A DNA stretch of 44,101 nt from positions 1-44,101 of the IMG/VR virus record IMGVR_UViG_3300009408_000482. The stretch is one strand, 5' to 3'. The notes beneath the pieces were generated by a model. It was not told the origin of the DNA. It searched no databases and saw only the letters and a program-made list of their open reading frames with translations. The stretch is from a virus. The translations under genes were made by a program, and so were the position numbers. Positions 13,288 to 18,835 of this stretch are shown here, one piece after another; position 1 is the stretch's first letter, and each line of letters opens with the position of its first letter.

Positions 13288-13341
13288 GGCCGCCCCCTCC
13301 GGGGGCGTCCCTCTTCGAACGGGTAACTGCGGGGGGCGTCC
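13288..13341 (-). repeat. 54-bp perfect inverted repeat, right copy
   Basis: Exact reverse complement of 11562-11615, including a full 36-bp palindromic element in minus orientation. Confidence 0.9.
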
Positions 13342-13345
13342 CCCC

Positions 13346-13398
13346 TTCACGCGGTTCCTTCACGCGGTCCCTTCACGCGGTTCCTGCACGCGGTCCCT
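13346..13398. repeat. 13-bp tandem repeat, four copies
   Basis: TTCACGCGGTTCC, TTCACGCGGTCCC, TTCACGCGGTTCC and TGCACGCGGTCCC follow head to tail. The unit resembles the GTTCACTGCATCC repeats near 12001, which suggests a shared origin. Confidence 0.88.
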
Positions 13399-13474
13399 GT
13401 GTGGTCCTCGACCCCATGTCCCGCAGTTGCTTGGACCGCGGATGCCTTCAAACGGTTTCTCTCCGTGTGTCCGT

Positions 13475-13687
13475 TCATGCGTCCTCCCCCATGCCATCGC
13501 ACCTCTCCCTCAGCTCCTTAGCGGCGGCGAGGGCGCGTGGGACGGAGCATGGGGAGGTGTGGGGAACATTGTCGCCGCAAGTACGACCGCATCCGCCGCA
13601 GTTGCACGACCCGTCACTGCAGTCCTCCGCCAGCTCCTCCAGCAGGTCTGCGATCTCAGTGTTCGTCATTCTGATTCTGGACATCAT
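13475..13687 (-). CDS. Small Cys-rich metal-binding protein, 70 aa
   Basis: ATG 13687 (second ATG 13684) has a strong GGAGGAGG site upstream and TATAAT further up at 13741-13736. A helical acidic start (TNTEIADLLEELAEDCSDGS) leads into a dense Cys cluster (CNCGGCGRTCGDN, about residues 30-42) and a C-terminal helix (RALAAAKELRERCDG). The Cys spacing could hold a zinc or iron-sulfur site. It is the only supported gene within about 2.7 kb of repeat-rich DNA and runs opposite to the flanking genes. Role unknown. Confidence 0.72.
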   Translation of the reverse strand: MMSRIRMTNTEIADLLEELAEDCSDGSCNCGGCGRTCGDNVPHTSPCSVPRALAAAKELRERCDGMGEDA

Positions 13688-13735
13688 TGCCTCCTCCGAG
13701 CATCTGCCGGCCCTCCTGGGGCGGCCTGTCCTCCC

Positions 13736-13757
13736 ATTATACACGCCCCGCTATAAT
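13736..13757. promoter_or_regulatory. Divergent TATAAT pair
   Basis: Minus-strand TATAAT at 13741-13736 serves the 13687 gene (leader about 45 bases). Plus-strand TATAAT at 13752-13757 points into an ORF-free, hairpin-rich tract. No strong -35 for either. Confidence 0.5.
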
Positions 13758-14194
13758 TGTTCACCGGGGCGGCGCGGCCGTCCCGACGCGGGGTGGTCAG
13801 GTGCCCACTCCGGCGACGCGCCCGTTAGTGCGGGCGTCGCCCGTGCGTTAATCCGTGGCTGTCACGGACGATACACACAAAGCGCGCGTCGCCGGGACCA
13901 AGCCTCCGCCACGCAAGGCCGGCGCGCGGCAATGTCGCTTGATCGCGGCGCGCGGGTCCGTTCGCGTGACTTCGGGACACCGTCCCGTCGCCCGAGTCCC
14001 CCGGCAGGGGGATCGCCGTCCGGCGTAGGGAGCCTGTCTCGCTTGGGGTGGATCGAGTTGTCGGCCACCTGCCCCAAAGTGAAGCCAATGACATGGGTGC
14101 GCGCCTTCTTGGCTGCGATGTGTGATTCACGCCTGCGGCGTGCCCCGGCACAGGGAACACCGGTGAGCCCTGAAGCGGCGCAGCCGCGCGGCTC
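13758..14194 (+). ncRNA. Hairpin-rich tract, candidate structured RNA
   Basis: No protein-like frame: the open plus frame uses Arg, Ser and Pro-rich low-quality sequence and loses the AGG bias. Many perfect inverted repeats are present. An 11-bp stem (13810-13820 with 13885-13895) encloses hairpins 13821-13834 and 13852-13868. Further stems: 13973-13987 (CGGGAC/GTCCCG), 13997-14012 (TCCCCC/GGGGGA), 14083-14088 with 14109-14114 (AGCCAA/TTGGCT), 14128-14142 (CACGCC/GGCGTG), and nested 14165-14194 (GAGCC/GGCTC around GCGGC/GCCGC). A plus TATAAT lies just upstream. This is the size and pattern of a structured RNA; strand and class are unproven, and I do not recognise tmRNA, RNase P, SRP or 6S motifs. 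Confidence 0.4.
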
Positions 14195-14214
14195 GGGAAA
14201 CGATTTTCGCGGGA

Positions 14215-14220
14215 TAGAAT
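14215..14220 (+). promoter_or_regulatory. TAGAAT -10 box, leaderless geometry
   Basis: gaTAGAAT ends five bases before ATG 14226 (and two bases before ATG 14223). No Shine-Dalgarno site precedes the methyltransferase gene. No clear -35. Confidence 0.62.
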
Positions 14221-14225
14221 GGATG

Positions 14226-15779
14226 ATGGAGACATACCCCAACCACCCGATAGCCGACGTGTTCCCGATGATGCGGGAGGATGAACTGGTCAAGCTCGCG
14301 CAGGACATCCTCGACAACGGCCTGCTGAACCACATCACCCTGTTCGAGGGCAAGGTGCTGGACGGGAGGAATCGCATCAAGGCATGTGCGATGGTGGACG
14401 TTGTTCCGCAGGTCGCGGAGTACGCGGGGGATGATCCGTTGGGGTTCGTGATATCGCAGAACAAATACAGGCGGCATATGACCCCAAGTCAACTCAGTGC
14501 CACTGGAGTGGACGCCGAGAAGCAGTACGCCGTCCTTGCCAGGGATAGACAGCGGAAGGCTGCGGCTTTGGCGAGGTCGATGGCGGACGAACACAAGTCG
14601 CGCAAGATCACTCGGGCAGACAACTGCGTGATTCCTCCGCAGGATCCGGAACTGCGCAAAAAACTGGGCAAGGCGATATGCGACATGCATGGATTCCCGC
14701 ACAATGACGAAGTGGGCAACATGATGATCGATATATACTCCAAACCTGAGCCGGAAATTGACGAAATCAAGGCTTTCAAGGATGCCAAGACGACATATGT
14801 ATACTTTGTCAAGGATGGCGACAAGGTGAAGATCGGTCGATCTGACGATCCCGAATCGCGTGTGTGTGACCTGCGTACAGGTAACCTTGATGTGTCGCTC
14901 ATTGCCCAATTCGAGTGTCCGTCGCCCAAGACCGAGACGGTACTTCACAAATTGTTCGCCGAACACCGCATCAGCGAGGAGTGGTTTAGGTTATGTCCTG
15001 ACATCGAGAGATTCATTGCTTTTGTCAATTGTGACAAAAGCAGGTTTTCCGTCCATGCAAGGGTAATGGTATCCAAAGTCTTGGGTGTATCTACCGGGAT
15101 GATCGGCAACGCGAAGAAACTAAAGTCCGAGAGTCCTGAACTGTTTGCGCAGGTCAAGTCCGGCGAGAAGACTCTTTCACAGGCAATGCGTGACCATACC
15201 AAGACAAAGGCGATGGCGAATGTGAAGCCGTTGCCCGACGGCACCTACGGTGTCCTGTACTGCGATCCGCCGTGGACATACGACGACAAACTCGCCATCG
15301 ACGAGGGCGACAGCGCATACGGCGGGGCGGAGAGGCACTATCCGTGCATGACGATGACCGATCTGAAGGCGTTGGACGTGCCAAGGCTCGCCGCGAACCG
15401 GAGCGTGATGTTCATGTGGGCCACGGTCCCATTGCTTCCGCAGGGGCTTGAGCTGCTGAAGGCATGGGGATTCGAGTACAAGACACATTTCGTGTGGCAC
15501 AAGATGGCGCACAACGTCGCCCACTACAGCAGCGTCCGCCACGAGCTCCTGCTGCTCGGCACCAAAGGGTCATGTCTTCCAAGGCCTGTACCCGGGACGG
15601 ACTTCTATGGCGTGGCGAAACTCATACCGAGTGTGCAGGACATCAAGCGCACGGGACACAGCGTGAAGCCGGCGAGGTTCAGGGAGATCATCGACCACCT
15701 GTACCCGGGCGGACCCAGGATTGAGTTGTTCTCCAGGGGGGATGTGCCGGATGGATGGAACACATGGGGAACGGCGTGA
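14226..15779 (+). CDS. ParB / GIY-YIG / MTA-70 adenine methyltransferase fusion, 517 aa
   Basis: Three domains. Residues about 5-95 are ParB/sulfiredoxin-like (HPIADVFPMM, GLLNHITLFEGKVLDGRNRI). Residues about 187-255 are a T5orf172/GIY-YIG-type domain (TTYVYFVKDGDKVKIGRSDD, TETVLHKLFAEHRISEEWF). Residues about 335-517 are an MTA-70-type methyltransferase with motif IV DPPW near 347, TVPLLPQGLELLKAWGF, and a GHSVKP segment; this class methylates adenine N6. After the GIY-YIG part comes SKVLGVSTGMIGNAKKLK, the helical linker that normally joins ParB to the methylase, so the GIY-YIG unit is inserted in that linker. Codons around 14700-15180 are visibly less GC-rich. Start at ATG 14226 (or 14223) fits the -10 spacing; the open frame back to 12921 is repeat DNA. 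Likely DNA modification, perhaps protection from host restriction. Confidence 0.88.
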   Translation: METYPNHPIADVFPMMREDELVKLAQDILDNGLLNHITLFEGKVLDGRNRIKACAMVDVVPQVAEYAGDDPLGFVISQNKYRRHMTPSQLSATGVDAEKQYAVLARDRQRKAAALARSMADEHKSRKITRADNCVIPPQDPELRKKLGKAICDMHGFPHNDEVGNMMIDIYSKPEPEIDEIKAFKDAKTTYVYFVKDGDKVKIGRSDDPESRVCDLRTGNLDVSLIAQFECPSPKTETVLHKLFAEHRISEEWFRLCPDIERFIAFVNCDKSRFSVHARVMVSKVLGVSTGMIGNAKKLKSESPELFAQVKSGEKTLSQAMRDHTKTKAMANVKPLPDGTYGVLYCDPPWTYDDKLAIDEGDSAYGGAERHYPCMTMTDLKALDVPRLAANRSVMFMWATVPLLPQGLELLKAWGFEYKTHFVWHKMAHNVAHYSSVRHELLLLGTKGSCLPRPVPGTDFYGVAKLIPSVQDIKRTGHSVKPARFREIIDHLYPGGPRIELFSRGDVPDGWNTWGTA

Positions 15780-15820
15780 GCGGACCGCGCCGGACGGATT
15801 GGACGCGTGGGGAGCGGAGA

Positions 15821-16306
15821 ATGGCTAAGTTGGTGTCGAGCGGGTTCTGGCAGTCCGAGGCGAAACTGCGCATCCATGTCTCGTTCGCGACCGACACGGC
15901 TTGGATATTCAGCGTCAAGGCGGTGAAGGAACTGATAAGATCGGATTTGAGCATACCGAGATACACCAAACCGACTTCGTCGGGGTTCCTGGTTCCCATC
16001 GACAGCATCGAGACGAGGCGGATCGCGCTGACCGGGGCGATGCTGGAGCATGCGCCGCACGACGCGGCCAGCGAAAGTGTGAAGGGCGGTAGCGCGGAGA
16101 CGGTCGCCAGAATGATCCTGACCGGATGCACGTCCGCGACCAAGAAGGAGGACATCGCTGGCGTGGACTTATGGTGGCACGGCAGGGGAGTTCAGGTGAA
16201 GCACGACTACGGCGCGGGATACACGGGGAACTTCTGCATTGAGACCAAGGAGCGGAACGCCCGCGGGCTGTATTCGTCCGGCGCCCACTCCGGGGGCGGG
16301 CTATAA
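15821..16306 (+). CDS. PD-(D/E)XK-like nuclease candidate, 161 aa
   Basis: Start chosen at ATG 15821 with GGAG seven bases upstream; GTG 15776, overlapping the methyltransferase stop as GTGA, would add 15 residues. Residues about 110-145 read KKEDIAGVDLWWHGRGVQVK. An Asp followed by (Q/E)VK after a short strand is the active-site layout of many phage PD-(D/E)XK nucleases and resolvases. The N-terminal half is beta/alpha and not diagnostic (IPRYTKPTSSGFLVPIDS). Location directly after a DNA methyltransferase suggests a modification-linked nuclease, a Holliday junction resolvase or host-DNA degrader. Call rests on the motif only. Confidence 0.6.
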   Translation: MAKLVSSGFWQSEAKLRIHVSFATDTAWIFSVKAVKELIRSDLSIPRYTKPTSSGFLVPIDSIETRRIALTGAMLEHAPHDAASESVKGGSAETVARMILTGCTSATKKEDIAGVDLWWHGRGVQVKHDYGAGYTGNFCIETKERNARGLYSSGAHSGGGL

Positions 16307-16307
16307 T
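16302..16307 (+). promoter_or_regulatory. TATAAT -10 box, leaderless geometry
   Basis: Perfect TATAAT ends five bases before ATG 16313 and overlaps the stop of the previous gene. No Shine-Dalgarno site follows. Confidence 0.65.
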
Positions 16308-16312
16308 GGATC

Positions 16313-16564
16313 ATGGAGACCACCTGCATCGGACCACGCCTGCCCAGAGACACCGACGCCGCGAGGGCGGCCGACGCCTACGCGCGTCTGTTCCGCGATC
16401 CCGACGCCCCCATATCGTTCTCACCGTGCCGCAACGATCCCGGGATATGGTTGGCCGTGTTCAGGGGTCGGCTGATGTCCGGTGGACATTGGTGGCCGCA
16501 CGGCGCGGACGCCAGTGGTCTGACGCGCATGAAATGGAAATTGGAGCGGATCGTCGATGGCTGA
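16313..16564 (+). CDS. Hypothetical protein, 83 aa
   Basis: Predicted leaderless start. Helical first half with Arg/Ala (DTDAARAADAYARLFRDPD), then Trp-rich (GIWLAVFRGRLMSGGHWWPH) and basic to the end (LTRMKWKLERIVDG). No domain recognised. It heads a second run of coupled small genes to 17345. The stop overlaps the next gene by eight bases. Confidence 0.7.
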   Translation: METTCIGPRLPRDTDAARAADAYARLFRDPDAPISFSPCRNDPGIWLAVFRGRLMSGGHWWPHGADASGLTRMKWKLERIVDG

Positions 16565-16838
16565 GTGCAGTGAATGTCAAGGAACAGGTTGGATTGAACT
16601 TCTCACCTCCGTCCGTAGGTGCAGGTCGTGTCCTCTCGGCGGCGGGTTCGAGGAGCGCGTCGAACCCATCGTCGATGAGCTCGTGGGCGGCGGCTCGCCC
16701 GCGGACGCCGGACGCCGGCTGGCCGGGACACTGCGCGGGATGATGCCGGTGTCGCGCATACTGCCGCCGAAGATCGACAATTCCGACATCGAGGAGGGTT
16801 GGATCGCGGACGACGGGTCCTCGGAGGTTCCGTTCTGA
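16557..16838 (+). CDS. DnaJ-type zinc-ribbon protein, 93 aa
   Basis: ATG 16557 lies in the 3' end of the previous gene with TTGGAGCGG upstream. The N-terminus has CSECQGTGWIE and RRCRSCPLGGG, the CxxCxGxG pattern of a DnaJ-like zinc knuckle (about residues 4-30). The rest is acidic (EERVEPIVDELVGGG, ending EEGWIADDGSSEVPF). Probably protein or nucleic-acid binding. The stop overlaps the next start by one base. Confidence 0.75.
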   Translation: MAECSECQGTGWIELLTSVRRCRSCPLGGGFEERVEPIVDELVGGGSPADAGRRLAGTLRGMMPVSRILPPKIDNSDIEEGWIADDGSSEVPF

Positions 16839-17113
16839 TGCTGGGCGCATCCAACATATCCATCGGGGATGCGATCATCGCGCTGCGGAACATAGCGCAG
16901 GCGATGGACTCCATGCCTCGCGCGTGCGCGTGGTCGGACATCATATGCGAGCTGATGTCCAAGGACGAACTGGACCCCGACGAGATATCGCAGTTGACGC
17001 AGGTCGGCGAGGCCATATGCTCCTACGCCCGGAACATGTCGGACGACATGAGGCAGATGGACGACATGGAGCGAGAGGCCGAGAGGCTTGAGAAGGAGGA
17101 GAGAGATGGGTGA
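16838..17113 (+). CDS. Helical acidic protein, 91 aa
   Basis: ATG 16838 shares a base with the preceding TGA; GGAGG lies about ten bases upstream. Almost entirely helical (IGDAIIALRNIAQAMDSMPR, DDMRQMDDMEREAERLEKEE), with an acidic coiled-coil end. No family recognised. It overlaps the next gene's start. The longer frame from 16799 would run through the zinc-ribbon gene and is rejected. Confidence 0.7.
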   Translation: MLGASNISIGDAIIALRNIAQAMDSMPRACAWSDIICELMSKDELDPDEISQLTQVGEAICSYARNMSDDMRQMDDMEREAERLEKEERDG

Positions 17114-17345
17114 CGTGAGTGACGCGATAGGCAAACTCGTGACGAGGGAGAGCATCATAGGCAACCTGACCAGGATGATACTCCTGGACGACCGCCAGAG
17201 GGCGCTGCTCGACTCGGCGTGGGATGAGTTGCAGTCCCTAATATCCGACGCGGGGTTCTACGACGAGAGGTTCCTCGGAGCCGCGCTGGCGAGGGCGACG
17301 CGGCTGCGGGCCGCCCCGGACGAATCGGACCCCGACGCCGAGTGA
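17106..17345 (+). CDS. Helical hypothetical protein, 79 aa
   Basis: ATG 17106 follows AAGGAGGAGAG and overlaps the previous stop. Helical and amphipathic (SIIGNLTRMILLDDRQRALL, DSAWDELQSLISDAGFYDER), ending acidic. No domain recognised. Last gene of the 16313-17345 coupled run. Confidence 0.7.
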   Translation: MGDVSDAIGKLVTRESIIGNLTRMILLDDRQRALLDSAWDELQSLISDAGFYDERFLGAALARATRLRAAPDESDPDAE

Positions 17346-17367
17346 ATGTTCTTTTCGCCGCGTCCGC

Positions 17368-17892
17368 ATGCGCATGTATGTCTGGATGCGGAAGACCATC
17401 ACCCCTGAACAGAAGAGGGAGTCCCACCGCCGCCGCACCAGGAAGGCGCAGAGGAAAAGGCGCGCACGCGCCGCCAGACTCGGCCTGTGCAACCAATGCC
17501 AGGCGCAGTTGGAGAACGCATCCAGCCCCACATGCGCCGAATGCAGGCGCAAGTCCGACATCCGCAGCAAGGCCCTGATGGAGAGCCGCATCAGTGAGGG
17601 CATATGCCCGATCTGCCGCAACCCGTTCGATCAGCTACACCGCGTGAACAGGTACATCAAATGGTATCGCGGAGAGTCCGCGTGCTTCTTCTGCGTGAAC
17701 AGGCCCAAGATAATGGTGCGCCGGGGCATGTGCGTGAAATGCATGAGGAGGAGGCGCGTCGAGGGCCGCGACAGGTGCGACATGTGCCTGGCCGACGCGA
17801 GGATCAGGGACGCCGACAGACGCAGGCGTAGGGCCAAGGTCATGTCCGCCAGGATGAGGAGCGTCCGCAGGAGCTCGCGGCGAGCTCCATAG
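17368..17892 (+). CDS. Triple zinc-ribbon basic protein, 174 aa
   Basis: Three Cys-pair sets are visible: CNQC/CAEC (about 41-62), CPIC/CFFC (about 80-109) and CVKC/CDMC (about 122-140). They are separated and flanked by Arg/Lys-rich helices (RRRTRKAQRKRRARAARLG at the start, RRRRRAKVMSARMRS near the end). This strongly suggests nucleic-acid binding. The motif style matches the 86-aa protein at 8331-8591. ATG 17368 is the first of three nearby starts and has no good Shine-Dalgarno site. It lies directly before an HNH/AP2-like gene, just as the smaller relative lies near one at 8996. Confidence 0.76.
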   Translation: MRMYVWMRKTITPEQKRESHRRRTRKAQRKRRARAARLGLCNQCQAQLENASSPTCAECRRKSDIRSKALMESRISEGICPICRNPFDQLHRVNRYIKWYRGESACFFCVNRPKIMVRRGMCVKCMRRRRVEGRDRCDMCLADARIRDADRRRRRAKVMSARMRSVRRSSRRAP

Positions 17893-17906
17893 TCTATTTT
17901 GTTTCC

Positions 17907-18368
17907 GTGCATCCGCGCACATCCATGAAGCCGAACGGCATGAAGGTCGATCTGGGCAAGGGCGCATATGCCATGGTTGACGCATCCAAACATGAGGCGG
18001 CGTCGGCGATGAGATGGCACATGGTCCGCAGGGGCGGCTCCAGATCGTACGCCGCCACGAACGTGCCCGATCCCAAGCGGCCGGGCAGGAACACACTGCT
18101 GTATCTGCACAGGTTCGTCACCGAGGCCGGGCCGGGACAGAAGGTGGTGTTCAGGGGCGACACGCTGGACTGTAGGCTGCGGAACCTGATCGTGATCGAC
18201 AAGACATCGTCGCACAACGGCGTGTCGAGGATGGGCAGGATGTGGCAGGCCACGGGGCATGTCGACGGCACGCAGGTGCACATCGGTCTCTTCCGCACGG
18301 AGTTGGAGGCCGCCGCGGCGAGGAGGAGGTTCGATGACGGAAGATCCAAGAGAAGGAGAGAGCGATGA
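17907..18368 (+). CDS. HNH/AP2-like DNA-binding protein, 153 aa (paralogue of 8996 gene)
   Basis: GTG 17907 lies six bases after a TATTTT box and lacks a Shine-Dalgarno site; ATG 17925 is an alternative. Same plan as the 8996 gene: opening VDLGKGAYAMVDASKHEA, then TLLYLHRFVTEAGPGQK, then the HNH-end remnant GDTLDCRLRNLIVID, then a short AP2-like module GVSRMGRMWQATGHVDG, HIGLFRTELEAAAARRRF. As in the relative, the central D-H of active HNH enzymes is absent, so cleavage is doubtful and DNA binding more likely. It may derive from a homing endonuclease. It ends Arg-rich and overlaps the next gene by 35 bases. Confidence 0.72.
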   Translation: MHPRTSMKPNGMKVDLGKGAYAMVDASKHEAASAMRWHMVRRGGSRSYAATNVPDPKRPGRNTLLYLHRFVTEAGPGQKVVFRGDTLDCRLRNLIVIDKTSSHNGVSRMGRMWQATGHVDGTQVHIGLFRTELEAAAARRRFDDGRSKRRRER

Positions 18369-18525
18369 GCGAGACGAAGCCTCAGACGGGGAAACCGCAG
18401 ACGGGGAAACCGCAGACGGGGAAACCCCGGACGGACTCGAGCAGGAAACGGAATGGTCAATGGGCGAGCAGGACGGACACAGGGTCCCCACCGACTTCAT
18501 CTCAGGATTCGACGGCCTTGTGTGA
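18334..18525 (+). CDS. Small acidic protein with GETAD repeats, 63 aa
   Basis: ATG 18334 has a strong GAGGAGGAGG site upstream. Very acidic, with three GETAD/GETPD repeats from a 15-bp tandem repeat (18383-18427), and a well-formed C-terminus (VPTDFISGFDGLV). The other frame over this DNA (18365-18517) is also open because a 15-bp repeat keeps both frames, but its Ser/Thr/Arg-rich product looks less like protein. Acidic, short and directly before packaging genes; could be a packaging accessory or DNA mimic. Not recognised. Confidence 0.55.
   Translation: MTEDPREGESDERDEASDGETADGETADGETPDGLEQETEWSMGEQDGHRVPTDFISGFDGLV
18383..18427. repeat. 15-bp tandem repeat, three copies
   Basis: CAGACGGGGAAACCG is repeated head to tail (last copy ends CCC). 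In the 18334 frame it encodes GETAD; in the 18365 frame TGKPQ. Confidence 0.9.
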
Positions 18526-18835
18526 GACCGCGATATCCCCGGAGGACAGGGAAGTCATCGACGATGTCGTGAGGAATTACAACGCACAGCCGTCGAGATG
18601 GCACAGATACGGCAGGGATTTGCTGTCGTCGGCGGGCTTCCCACAGAACTGGAACACCGCGTTCGGCAAGGAGTTCGAGGCGCATCTCGACTCCGAGGCT
18701 GTGTGCGACGCGCAGTTGGCGTCCATCATCAGGTTCTACAGGGATAACGGGACCGACCTGCGCGTCAGGTTCCTGCTGAGATCCACGACGTCCATGTCCA
18801 CACATTCGTTCCTGCGAGGCAGGCTGAATGCCTGA
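18518..18835 (+). CDS. Possible terminase small subunit or packaging protein, 105 aa
   Basis: Start uncertain. TTG 18518 overlaps the stop of the acidic gene and gives a clean protein from ETAISPEDREVIDDVV. ATG 18365, with AAGGAGAG upstream, would add 51 low-complexity residues. The body is helical (VVRNYNAQPSRWHRYGRDLL, DAQLASIIRFYRDNG) and basic at the end. It overlaps the terminase large-subunit start by eight bases, the usual place of a small subunit, but no HTH motif is clear. Function assigned from position only. Confidence 0.55.
   Translation: MCETAISPEDREVIDDVVRNYNAQPSRWHRYGRDLLSSAGFPQNWNTAFGKEFEAHLDSEAVCDAQLASIIRFYRDNGTDLRVRFLLRSTTSMSTHSFLRGRLNA

Noticed and set aside
12001-13398. 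CRISPR array
   Set aside because: Repeats are short, adjacent or irregular, without equal-length unique spacers, and no cas genes are present.
14165-14194. Group II intron domain V-like hairpin
   Set aside because: The nested stem has the right size but lacks the AGC triad and GAAA loop, and no reverse transcriptase or intron ends are seen.
12921-14222. Upstream extension of the methyltransferase ORF (would give 952 aa)
   Set aside because: The added 434 residues cross palindromic elements, tandem repeats and the hairpin tract, lack the AGG bias and any ribosome site; the -10 box fits a start at 14226.
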